Shown: piece after piece, positions 29,135 through 41,381 of the stretch
Position numbering within the stretch: the stretch's first letter is position 1
Layout: each line of letters opens with the position of its first letter
Notes under the pieces: model-generated
Database searches by the model: none
What the model was told of the DNA's origin: nothing
The model's input: the letters and a program-made list of their open reading frames with translations, nothing else
Translations under genes and position numbers: made by a program
Source of the DNA: Elephas maximus indicus
Lineage: Eukaryota > Chordata > Mammalia > Proboscidea > Elephantidae
Length of the DNA: 64,000 nt
NCBI RefSeq assembly: GCF_024166365.1
Contig: NC_064834.1
Coordinates: forward strand, 54,602,001-54,666,000
Direction: 5' to 3'

Positions 29135-29470
29135 TGTTATACTTTTTATTTTGAAATAATTTTAGACTTTCAAGAAGTTGTGAAAATCATACAGAGTTCC
29201 CATATACCCTTCACCCTTCATCCAGCTTCCCCTAATATTAGCATCTTATATAACCACAGTAAATCCACCAGGCACTCCTTGGAAACTCTACAGGGCAGTT
29301 CTACTCTGTCCTATAGGGTTGCTATGAGTCAGAATCGACTTGATGGCAGTGGGTTTTTTATAACCACAGTATAATTACCAAAACTAAGAAATTAACATTA
29401 GTACAATACTATTAACTATCGGTTTCTTTTCAGATTTTACCTGCTTTTCCACTGTCTTAAAGATATTTTA
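29135..29470. mobile_element. Ancient L1-like fragment, split by a SINE
   Basis: TTTGAAATAATTTTAGACTT, then CATACAGAGTTCCCATATAC and the block AATTACCAAAACTAAGAAAT are typical of old mammalian L1 3' sequence. Removing the inserted SINE joins CACAGT to ATAATTACC as expected. Confidence 0.55.
29261..29358 (+). mobile_element. 5'-truncated AfroSINE with 12-bp duplication
   Basis: Begins inside the SINE at AAATCCACCAGGCACTCC and runs to the GGGTTTTT tail. Flanked by identical TATAACCACAGT at 29249-29260 and 29359-29370. Confidence 0.93.
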
Positions 29471-29567
29471 AAGCTTCCCTTACCATTCTCTGTTGACGTG
29501 TTAGAGGTATTTTAAATAACAACCACATATATGCACATCATTTTTGATATACTCTAGTATAGTGGTT

Positions 29568-29800
29568 ATGATTTGGGTTAGATCTGGGTATAAATCCTGG
29601 CCATGCTACTAACTGGGTGACCTTGGGCAAGTTATTTAGGCCCCTCTATTCCTCAGTTTCTTCATCTATAAAAAGGTCACAAGAATACCTAACTCAGGGT
29701 TATAAAGAAGATGAAATGGATTAATGCATGTAAATCACTTAGTACAGTGATATGCACATAGCATAAGCCCTCTGGCTACTATTATTATAATTAGAGTCAA
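29568..29800 (+). repeat. MIR element
   Basis: Nearly full MIR order: TAGTGGTTATGATTTGGGTT, CTGGGTGACCTTGGGCAAGT, CCTCAGTTTCTTCATCTATA, AGTACAGTGATATGCACATA. Confidence 0.8.
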
Positions 29801-29874
29801 AAGGACAAAAGAAATACGAGGTTTTCTCACCTACCAACAAATAGGAAAAACTATACTAAGACCTATGCTCTGGC

Positions 29875-30065
29875 AAGGAGCCCTGGTGGCGCAATGGTTA
29901 AGCACTCAGCTGCTAACGGAAAGGTCTAGGGTTTAAACCCATCAGCAGCTCCACAGGAGAAAAGACCTGGCGATCGCTTCTGTAGAGGTTACAGCCTAGG
30001 AAACCCTCCACTCTGTCCCATAGGGTCACTAGGTGTCAGAGTTGATTTGAGGGCACGCAACAACA
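29875..30065 (+). mobile_element. AfroSINE, long form, 10-bp duplication
   Basis: AAGGAGCCCTGGTGGCGCAA start, internal block GGAGAAAAGACCTGGCGATC, shortened tail ending ACGCAACAACA. ATGCTCTGGC repeats at 29865-29874 and 30066-30075. Confidence 0.93.
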
Positions 30066-30227
30066 ATGCTCTGGCTAAAAACTCCTGGTGATCATACCTG
30101 GCACATATTATGCCAAGACAGAGAAATATCTTCCCTTGTCCATTTCATCGTAAGGCGGCTTGTTATTCACTTCCCTGTCAGGTAAAATAAGATATCATGC
30201 AGATCTATTTTCCTCTTTATTACTTAC

Positions 30228-30281
30228 ATCTTTGACTACATACTTCTCAAGATTTTCAACTGTCTTTTCCTTAAGGGAGCC
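30228..30281 (-). CDS. NT5C2: NT5C2 exon, residues 212-229
   Basis: 54 nt, 18 codons, phase 0: GSLKEKTVENLEKYVVKD. Acceptor TTTTCCCTAG, donor GTAAGT. Confidence 0.95.
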
Positions 30282-30367
30282 CTAGGGAAAACAAGAAAAA
30301 GAACAAAATCAGTTATTAACATTTAGTTTATAAGAAAAATTCTGTCCACTATCAGCCCAAACACATT

Positions 30368-30525
30368 AAACTAGAGAAGAAGGCCAGGGAAAAGTGCATA
30401 AAGTAGAGAAGAAGGCCAGGGAAGAGCAGATAAACTAGAGAAGAAGGCCAGGGAAGAGTGGATAAAGTAGAGAAGGCGGCCAGGGAAGAGTGGATACACT
30501 AGAGAAGGCAGCCAGGGAAGAGTGG
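30368..30525. repeat. 32-bp minisatellite, about 4.9 units
   Basis: Units start at 30368, 30400, 30432, 30464 and 30496 and share TAGAGAAG and GGCCAGGGAAGAG (GCCAGGGAAGAG in the last). Units alternate between AAACTAGAG and AAAGTAGAG starts (1,3 versus 2,4), suggesting growth by duplication of a 64-bp pair. Confidence 0.93.
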
Positions 30526-30565
30526 CAACTATGATTTGTGGCTACTCTGCCTCCAAAATTTGTCT

Positions 30566-30961
30566 TCAAAATATAAAACTGACTAGAGGAAGCCCGGCGG
30601 TCATGGTCCCCAAACCTTCTGTTGGCACAGGACAGGAACCATCCCCGAAGACAACTCATCGGACATGAAAGGGACTGGACAGTGGGTAGGAGAGAGATGC
30701 TGATGAAGAGTGAGCTACTTGTATCAGGTGGACACTTGAGACTGTATTGGCATCTCCTGTCTGGAGGGGGGATGGGAGGATAGAGAGAGTTGGAAGCTGG
30801 CAAAATTGTCACGAAAGGAGAGACTGGAAGGGCTGACTTATTAGGGGGAGAGCAAGTGGGAGTATGGAGCAAGATGTATATAAACTTATATGTGACAGAC
30901 TGACTTGATTTGTAAATGTTCACTTGAAGCTCAATAAAAGTTAATAAAAAATATATATATA
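30566..30961 (+). mobile_element. LINE 3' end (probably L1 3' UTR), copy 2
   Basis: Same family as copies at 19047 and 34660: GCCCGGCGGTCATGGTCCCC, GAACCATCCCCGAAGAC, GATGAAGAGTGAGCTACTTG, GACTGACTTGATTTGTAAA, AATAAAAG (30933). Opposite orientation to NT5C2. The minus-strand 162-codon frame (30435-30923) is only its reverse strand. Confidence 0.7.
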
Positions 30962-31346
30962 AAACTGCTGCTGTGTTAAACTAGAAATCAAAAGACATTT
31001 CATATTCAGTACAGTTTATAGTAAAGGTTAATTTAATATCAATGTCATTAGTTGGGGAAAGGTTCTTGGGCAAAACAAATGAGCCACGATCATGCACAAA
31101 GGACATGGTAAGTATAACATCATACACTACAATCTCTTCTAAGGAAGTTTGGGAAATATAAACTAAAAATAAGATCTAGAAGCCAAGCATCAACTTAAGG
31201 AGAGATTAGCCATTACCTCTAAAGTGAGATGGCCAAAGACAAGAACAAATGTATTCTAGAGACCTATCACTAGAGGGCAAATCTTTTTTTTTTTTTTTAA
31301 ACAAAGGAAAAATTCTGATCCATTTGCACCAGGAGAGTTAATGTCA

Positions 31347-32537
<1,191 letters not shown>

Positions 32538-32595
32538 CTGGTATATCTGGGACAATTAGTAAAAAAATCTACTAGGCAGGCCAACAGGTAGGTCT
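32538..32595 (-). CDS. NT5C2: NT5C2 exon, residues 161-180
   Basis: 58 nt: AG completing Glu161, then [18 protein letters not shown] and AG of Ser180. Acceptor CATTTTTCAG, donor GTATGT. Separated from the next upstream exon by a 125-bp intron. Confidence 0.96.
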
Positions 32596-32720
32596 CTGAA
32601 AAATGAAGAATAGATATTCATAAGCTATTCAAATTTATTTCGTGATCTCCCTCGAGCAAAGACAATTGGTCATGAAAAGGAGGGAAAGCATCAGTATATA
32701 TAAGCATAGAATGAGTCTAC

Positions 32721-32812
32721 CTGGTAGGTTGAATAGTGTGTTCAGAATGTAAAATCTTTCAGTGTCATCCCGTTGGATAAACTTATTTGGGTACTGCTCT
32801 CTAGTTTCTGGT
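32721..32812 (-). CDS. NT5C2: NT5C2 exon, residues 130-161
   Basis: 92 nt: A completing Gly130, then [20 protein letters not shown] and [10 protein letters not shown], plus G of Glu161. Includes R144, I152 and N154 of the allosteric ATP/dATP site (effector site 1 in human). Acceptor TTTTCTTTCAG, donor GTAGAC. Confidence 0.96.
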
Positions 32813-33022
32813 CTGAAAGAAAATTCAAAAAATTAACTGATACTTAAGTAATTAACATAATAACCATGGAATATAGTCATTTTTTCAAAAATTCATTCAA
32901 ATGCTTTGGTAGTTATGTGCAAGGCAGGGCTCCGAACATTACACATACGTAGCTATGAAGAGGTACAAGCTGGTTCCAGCCCTTAAAGAGTTCTCAGTAT
33001 GGCCGGGGACAGGAGTCACATA

Positions 33023-33190
33023 AAAAAACAAAAACCCACTGCCGACGACTCGATTCCGACTCATAGCGACCCTATAGGGCAGAGCAGAACTGCCCCACAG
33101 GGATTCCAAGGAGCGCCTGGTGAATTCAAACTGCTGACCTTTTGGTTAGCAGCCATAGCTCTTCACCACTGCGCCACAACGGTTTCTGGT
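33023..33190 (-). mobile_element. AfroSINE with 10-bp duplication
   Basis: Reverse-strand copy: AAACCCACTGCCGACGACTC to CACTGCGCCACAACGGTTTC. GAGTCACATA occurs at 33013-33022 and 33191-33200. The A-rich end (AAAAAACAAAAA) is on the left, as expected for a minus-strand insertion. Confidence 0.95.
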
Positions 33191-34160
33191 GAGTCACATA
33201 TACAAACAATAATAACGAGGTAAAAAAATCACAATTATCACCAGAAACGTGCAAAAAGAAGAAGGGGAGACCATGTCAGGAGTAGAGAAGAGTGAATATG
33301 AAGAGCGAGGACAGGAAAATCTAGGGAGGACTCATGAGAACGGTGGCATATCCGCTGGGCCTTAAAGGCTAGGTGATCATTTCAGGAACTAGTCCGGTCT
33401 GACTAGAGAAACGGGAGCAGAGAAAAATGAAGACAGACGGTGGGGCTGAGACTGATCGTGCCACTGTTCTTTATGGTGCACTCAGGGGCAACAGCGTGTC
33501 ACCGACAGTTTTTAAGCAGAGATAAAATCATCAAAGTCAAGTTGTAAAAAAGACAGACTTAGTAGCTGGATTTAGGATAGAGAAAGAAGATGTAGATAAA
33601 TGTAAACTAGACAATGTAGATAAACCAGAGAAAGAAGGTGTGGTGTGTTGCAAAAATAGCCATCGCAAATGCTCCCCATCCCTTTGCAACGTGACTTGGC
33701 AGCTCCTCCCGGCAAGAGGCTGAGTGTATTTCTCCTCCATCCTTTGAATCCAGGCTTGCAGAGTAGCAAATGGGAACCAAGTAGACACTGGAAAACACTT
33801 GCGTATTGGGTCTTGCCCTCTTACCGTATTGGAACCCTAAAGGCACTGTGTTACTGAGACTGAGACAGCCTGCCAGAGGATAAAGGGCTACAGGCAGGAA
33901 TAAAGCGTTCCAGCCACCTGCCAGACGTGTGAGTGAGGGCATTCTAGACCAACTGCCAGCTGGCCCACCAGCTGGTCACAGACACACGGAAGAGTCCAGA
34001 GAGATCAGCTTAGTACCCCCAGCTCTCATAAGATGTCTCTGAGAGGTTGGTGGTATTATTCACAGAAATATGAAAAAGGATAAGAAGCAAGCATAAGAGG
34101 GGTTCACAGGAATACGAGAACTGATAAGGAGCAAGTATAGAGGAGTTCTATTTTCCACAC

Positions 34161-34359
34161 AAGAAGCCCTGGTGGTGCAATGTTTAAGTGACAGACTGCT
34201 AACCAAAAGGTTGGCAGTTCAAACCAAGGGCCCCGAGGGAGAAAAGACCTGGCCATCTGCTTCTGTAAAGATTACAGCCTAGGAAACCCTATGGGGCAGG
34301 TCTACTCAGTCCTCTAGGGTCATTATTAGTCAGAATCGACTCGAGGGCACTCAACAACA
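34161..34359 (+). mobile_element. AfroSINE, long form
   Basis: AAGAAGCCCTGGTGGTGCAA head, GGGAGAAAAGACCTGGCCAT block, CTTCTGTAAAGATTACAGCC, tail TCAGAATCGACTCGAGGGCA, ending CAACAAC. Confidence 0.92.
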
Positions 34360-34659
34360 TTTTGTATACAGTAAGCTTGAAGTAAACAGAGATTTTAAGC
34401 AGGAAATAGAAACATAAGTCAAGAACTTAAATAGATTTGGACTTGAGAGCTAACTGGGATCATCTACACGGAGGTAACTAATGATGTCATGAAAACCATT
34501 AGAGTAGATGAGGCTGCTTGGGATGCAGAGAAGGAAGAGAAGAGACCGAGAATAGAACCATGAAGTGAAAAGAACGGAAGGTGCTACAGATGCACAAGGA
34601 CCTCAGAGAGCAAAATAAAATGATTCAAGAAAAGGAAGACAATCATCAAAAAAAAAAAA

Positions 34660-35381
34660 AATGTTATACATTCTGCACCCTACTTTGGAGAGTGGCAACT
34701 GGGATCTTAAACACTAGCAAGTGGCCATCTAAGATGCATCAATTGGTCTCAACCCACCTGGAGCAAAACAGAATGATGAATACCAAAGACGCAAGGTAAT
34801 TATGAGCCCAAGAGGCAGAAAGGGCCACATAAATCAGAGACTACATCAGCCTGAGACCAGAAGAACTAGATGGTGCCTGGCTATAACCAATGACTGCCCT
34901 GACAGGGAACACAACAGAGAACCCCTGAGGGAGCAGGGAAGCAGTGGGATACAGACCTCAAATTCTTATAAAAAGACCAGACTTAATGGTCTGACTGAGA
35001 CTAGAAGGACCCCGAAGGTCATGGTCCCCAGACCTTCTGTTAGCCCAAGACAGGAACCATTCCCGAAGCCAGCTCTTCAGACAGGGATTGGACTGGACTA
35101 TAAGATAGAAAATGATACTGATGAGGAGTGAGCTTCTTGGCTCAAGTAGACACATGAGACTATGTGGGTAGCTCCTGTCTGGAGGCGAGATGAGAAGGCA
35201 GAGGGGGTCAGAAGCTAGCTGAATGGACATGGAAATAGAGGGTGGAGAGAAGGAGTGTGCTGTCTCATTAGGGGGACAGCAACTAGGAGTATATAGCAAG
35301 GTGTATATAAATTTTTGTATTATAGACTGACTTGATTTGTAAACTTTTACTTAAAGCACAATAAAAAAAAAAAAAAAAAAA
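34660..35381 (+). mobile_element. LINE 3' end (probably L1 3' UTR), copy 3, longest
   Basis: Longest copy of the family, about 720 bp (element may begin near 34580). Blocks include CATCTAAGATGCATCAATTG, AGACCAGAAGAACTAGATGG, GAACCATTCCCGAAGCCAGC, GATGAGGAGTGAGCTTCTTG, then GACTGACTTGATTTGTAAAC, AATAAA at 35360 and an A18 tail. Open frames within it (34802-35131 +, 34958-35299 -) are not recognisable LINE proteins. Confidence 0.7.
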
Positions 35382-37387
35382 GTTAGAGAAACCAAAACGG
35401 AGAAAGACTGAAATATAAAAAAACACAATTTTCACAATGAATGCATGGAGATTAAGAATCTAAATAAAGGAAACCAAATTTAAAGTTCATACTCGGAGTA
35501 ACCTGGATAACTTTCTGCTTGAGTTTGTTAACTACAAATGGCATAAACTCCAGTTAGGAATATAAAATCACAGTAGCTCCCTGACTTAGTCACTTTTCTG
35601 AAGTAAGAGTTCCTAACAAAGAATAGCTTGGTGGAATATTTCACCTTTTAGACATTTAAGATTTTATGTAACAACAATTAGGGTGGAAGGGAATAGTAAT
35701 GATATACTCTCCCGAGTCAGGTTTAGTAAGATGATCTTGTCTCCTTATGTGTAATCTACTTTCCTACTCCCTCCGTCATTAAAGGGTAATTCCTTTAAGG
35801 ATAGTTATAGTTATTTGTTAGGCAGTTAGAACTCAAAGTGACTTATAAATACAGTTAGCAATCACATTTTGTTAAAATTAAGTGTCTTATCATGCTATCC
35901 TATATTTCAAATAAAAATCAATTCTGGTGGAGGTATTGTATCATAAAGGAGCCAGACTTGGAAAGAAAACAGCCGTAGTCCAGATTATTGCTAACTTTCT
36001 ATGACCCAGAGAATAAAGATCTGACGTCAATATTACCCTGTTCTAACTTTAAATGCCTCTAAGATCCAAAAAACAAGGTCCCAAGGTATGTAAGGTGGTA
36101 CCTGACAGAGCCCAGACTTTCCAGTCCTATCCGCCACTATACTTCAATATACTCTCTCTCCCTTTTCCTCCATCTCTCAGTCTTACCTTCTCCACTGGCT
36201 TTTTCTTTTGACTCCGAAGACTGCACAGTGCTAAGTGCTATTTGAATGACTGTGCATTTACTCATAAGTGACTTACTTTTAAAGCACGATTACATGCATT
36301 TCCAAAGGAACTATTTAGAAACTTTATTGCTCATTTGGGTGTGGAATGGAGGAATGTGGATCTTGAGTTAGTGAATTTGATTGCAGTATTTATTTACAGA
36401 ACTTATTCTCTTGCTTTTCTTCTCTGCCTACCTAACACACCCCCAACCTCTGCCATAACACAAAAACCCCTCTTCAGACATTAATAAACAGAGCCCTGGG
36501 TTCATCTTCACTGAGATTCTGAATTGTAAGTGATAATATCTACATATAAAATAGTTTAAGTTACTAGTACTACTTGCAATCACTTTACTTTCTAAGTCCT
36601 GCCTCCTGATATTCATGGATCTTGAATAAATCCTTCATGAAAGGAAGAGGAAAAGAAAGGTGGATGGAACCATGGACTGCCCAGATGTGTCAGGGTGGGC
36701 TGTTTACTTCACACTGTTCTCACTATATATGCACAGGTACTTTGGGATCCTGTCTAAGGTCTCTAATGCCAGCTGAAGGGTCCTATCTATCAGATGCTTC
36801 AATTCCAAGTCGGGCACTGCTATGACCACAGATTTAAAAGAAGCTCTCACGTAGTTCCAGTTAGTTTGTGCCTCTTACCACAAAAGGTATTTAGCAAAAA
36901 GACACTGTCTCTGTAACAATTTCAGTGTAGACTGTGCCACTGAAAATGAGTAATATATGGAAAAGTTACATAAGTGACTGACACTTAACCTATTTTGGTT
37001 TTAAGACTTGGACTTCTGACCCTGATACAGTGTCAATAGTAAATTACATAGTATAACAGGAGAGAATTTGTGTATTTGTAAAGCCACAATTTAGAAATCG
37101 CCAAATTGCGATATTGTGTTTTTTAAGAAATAATTGGGAAGCTTCACAAAACAATACGGTAGATACTAAATTTTATCTGCTGTTTACTAGAATGGAAAAA
37201 TTCAAATTAGTAGCAACAGTGGGAAGATTCTGATTATGAAAATAAAGCTTATCCCTATTATTTTAAATATTATTATTCTGCATTCATTTTTAACCTTTAT
37301 GTTTAAAAAAAAAATTCCAACCACACAATCAAATGTCTGATGTTGGTCATGAGAATATAATAATTTATTAGCTGCAATAATCTCTTA

Positions 37388-37543
37388 AACTTGTTGTTGT
37401 CAAGTCAATTCCAACTCATAGCAACCCTATAGGACAGAGTAGGACTGACCCATGGAGTTTCCAAGGCCCGCCTGGTGGATCTGAACTGCATACCATTTGA
37501 TTAGCAGTTGTAGCATTTAACCACTACAGCACCAGGGGCCTTC
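37388..37543 (-). mobile_element. AfroSINE, inverted, abutting an RTE fragment
   Basis: Reverse-strand copy: TTGTTGTTGTCAAGTCAATT first, then GACAGAGTAGGACTGACCCA, and the head AACCACTACAGCACCAGGGG last. It lies directly left of the plus-strand RTE fragment and shares its outer flank (see findings). Confidence 0.9.
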
Positions 37544-37557
37544 CGTATGGATTACAC

Positions 37558-38240
37558 GTCAACATAAAGAAAAAAAAATCCTCACAACTGGACCAGTAAG
37601 CAACATCCTGACAAATGGAGAAAAGACTGAGGTTGCCAAGGATTTCATTTTACTTGGATCCACAGTCAACACTCATGGAAGCAGCAGTCAAGAAATCAAA
37701 AGACGCATTGCAATGGGCAAATATGCTGCAAGAGATCTCTTTAAAGCGTTAAAAAGCAAAGATGTCAGCTTGAGGACTAAGGTGTGCCTGACCCAAGCCA
37801 TGGTGTTTTCTATGGCCTCATATGCATGCGAAAGCTGGGCAATGCATAAGGAAGACTGGAGAAGAATTGACGCCCTTGAATTGTGGTGTTGGCAAAGAAT
37901 ACTGAATATACCATGGATGCCAAAAGAAGGAACAAATCTGTCTTTGAAGAAGTACAGCCAGAGTGCTCCTTGGAAGCAAGGATGGCGAGGCTTCATCTCA
38001 CATACCTTGCACATGTTGTCAGGAGCAATCAGTCCCTGGAGAAGGACATCATGCTTGGTAAAGTATAGGGTCAGCAAAAAAGAGGAAGACCCTCAAGGAG
38101 ATGGACTGACACAGTGGCTGCCAACAATGGGCTCAAGCATAGCAACATTTGTAAGGATGGTGCAGGACCAGGTAGCGTTTCGTTCTGTTGTGCATAGGGT
38201 GCTATGAGTTGGAACTGACTCGACGACACCTAACGACAAC
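37558..38240 (+). mobile_element. RTE-type LINE, 3'-terminal fragment
   Basis: 5'-truncated RTE (BovB-related) copy. The frame encodes the C-terminal end of the reverse-transcriptase protein: LLGSTVNTHGSSSQEIKRRI, then YACESWAMHKEDWRRIDALE, LWCWQRILNIPW. A frameshift near 37935-37945 moves the homologous reading to another frame (LARMARLH-like, then NQSLEKDIMLGKV) and a stop follows at about 38068, so the copy is dead. The 3' end, GCTATGAGTTGGAACTGACTC and GACGACACCTAACGACAACA, is nearly the same as the AfroSINE tail. Confidence 0.88.
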
Positions 38241-38656
38241 AATCTCTTAGTCATTTAAACTGCCGTAGTTTTAAAATTTTCAAAGCAGTTTTATGTACAT
38301 ACCTCTTTTGAGCACCTACCTAAGAAGTGCATTAAAAAGGAGAAAACAAAAATCTTAGAATTTCGGATAAATCAAAGCTCCTACAACTCTTTACTGGCAA
38401 GTTTCAAGATCAGCTCTGTTGGATGCTGCATAATTAAGAAGGCACATAATTTTGACAAAATCTAAGTGCTAACCATGTTTATAAGTCAGCTTAGTTCAGG
38501 TTCTAACTGCCTAATAAATGTTAACTATTCTTATGTAAAGGATATGCTCTTTAATGGTGGGGAGAGCAGGAAAGTATATTACACCTAGCAGAGACAATGT
38601 CATCTTCACATTGACTACAAAAACACTGGAAACAGACTAAAGGTTCTTTGTACTCA

Positions 38657-39816
<1,160 letters not shown>

Positions 39817-40459
39817 TTATTAGTCAGCATAAAAGAAAGGCAGTTAAAACAGAAGGCAAATGAAGAAGCTCCTACTCTAAATTCTCTCTCTTCCCCCTCC
39901 GGCTCCGTGTCCTACACTGCCCTGCGTCATTGGAGAATCTGTTAGTCTGTGAAGACAGCAACAAGATGAATTATCAGACACTTCAGATCGCTTCCTTCCT
40001 TCTTAGGAAATCTACTCCCAATTTTTTTTTTCCTTTAAATACTCTTCATTCACACAGTCAAAAGGCAGAAAAAAACTAATACAAACAGTTGTGATATTAA
40101 CCATGAGAATATACATAAACAGAACGCTAGGTAAGAGAGGTCTACACTGAAGGCTCCAGCCATGTGTGTAACTGGTATAAGAATCCTTCAAAAAACATTT
40201 TTCTTTTTTAAACAGTCTAATTTCTTTTTGGAATTGCTATTTGGCTTTGGTAGTTGCTTTACACTCATTCTTCAATCAGTGTATTTAATTCTACTTGTCA
40301 GGATTAACTTGTTTTCTTATCAGGCTAACAACATTGTAAGCCATCAAAATTGCATTTTAAAAGCTATTGTTGCAAATCAACCATAAAAAGAAATGTCTGA
40401 GACAACTAGGAAAATCTGGGTGTGAACTGGGAATTAGACAGTAAAGAATTATGACTCAT

Positions 40460-41135
40460 TTTGTTAGATTATGGCCTGGTAGGTATGTGTGCAAGTGTAT
40501 GTATAAAATCTCTCTCTCTTTATCTAGTCAATTGAGCAAACTGAAGTAGTTACAGGGATATTGGGGGTGGGGGTTCACTTTACTATTCTTTGTACTATCA
40601 TGTCTGAAAGTTTCCATAATGAAAAATTTTTAGAGTTACCACAGCAGAAAAAATTTGTTCCGCTAAATAGGTTTCCTCCAAATGAAATTAGGCAAGCATC
40701 CTCCCTGAGTCCCTAGGAATGGCAAACCATATTTAAATAGTAATAAAAGATCTATCGGCTTGCTAAATGCCAAATGAAGCAAAAATACCCATTCTTTTCT
40801 TGTAATCTTATAATAATGCAACAATTATATTATTATAGTTCTTCTGTTTACTATTAGTATGTTTTAGCCTATGGGTCAAACTGATTTTTCAGAGTAATTA
40901 GTTTGCCTATCGGAGCTAGTGCTAATATTTTAGTAAGTTTCAACTTTCCCTTCCAAAAGCACTGTCTTAGAATACGTCCAGAAATACATAAAAGAAGCCA
41001 GTGATGCTGACTGCCTACGAAGATGGGAACTGTGTGGAACAGGGAAGGGAAAGAGACTTTCAAGTACTTCCTGTACCTTTAAAATTTGTAAAATTTGTGA
41101 ATGTATCAATTTTCAAAAAGTAAATTGAGTATTTT
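40460..41135 (+). mobile_element. Old L1 3'-end remnants
   Basis: Two pieces, about 40460-40640 (GGGATATTGGGGGTGGGGGT ... GTTTCCATAATGAAAAATTT) and about 40970-41135 (GGGAAGGGAAAGAGACTTTC, TACTTCCTGTACCTTT), resemble the terminal 3' UTR of old L1s. Low divergence checks are not possible by eye. Confidence 0.4.
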
Positions 41136-41335
41136 TAAAAGCATGTTGGGCTTTCAAAGTCCTTTAATAAACATTTGTCATATTAAAAAAAAATAGAAGC
41201 TTAAAATTTTTAAGGCCCTTTAGGAGTTGCTGAGTCTCATCTTGTCAGAACAATGTCAGGAGAAGCTGTTCTCAATTCTTTTGTTCTCTGGGGGCAATAA
41301 TAATTTAACGTTAATGCTAACCCCAGCTCACCCAG

Positions 41336-41381
41336 AACCCAGTGCCGCTGAGTCAATTCTGAATCCTATAGGACAGAGCTA
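41336..41381 (-). mobile_element. AfroSINE, short 3' fragment
   Basis: Only the tail on the reverse strand: ACCCAGTGCCGCTGAGTCAA, then CCTATAGGACAGAGCTAGC. Confidence 0.75.

Larger units (their letters stand above)
28364..30227 (-). other. NT5C2: NT5C2 intron, 1.9 kb
   Basis: Repeat-rich: old L1-like fragment (29135-29470) interrupted by a truncated AfroSINE (29261-29358), a MIR (29568-29800) and a long-form AfroSINE (29875-30065). Confidence 0.8.

Noticed and set aside
30368..30525. Regular repeats resembling a CRISPR array
   Set aside because: Units are directly tandem without spacers and the DNA is mammalian; it is a minisatellite.
30435..30923. 162-codon minus-strand frame
   Set aside because: It is the reverse strand of a LINE 3' end plus the minisatellite, not a gene.
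37713..38207. 164-codon frame with reverse-transcriptase similarity as a candidate host gene
   Set aside because: It is a frameshifted 3' fragment of an RTE-type LINE and not a domesticated gene; the homologous reading switches frame in the middle.
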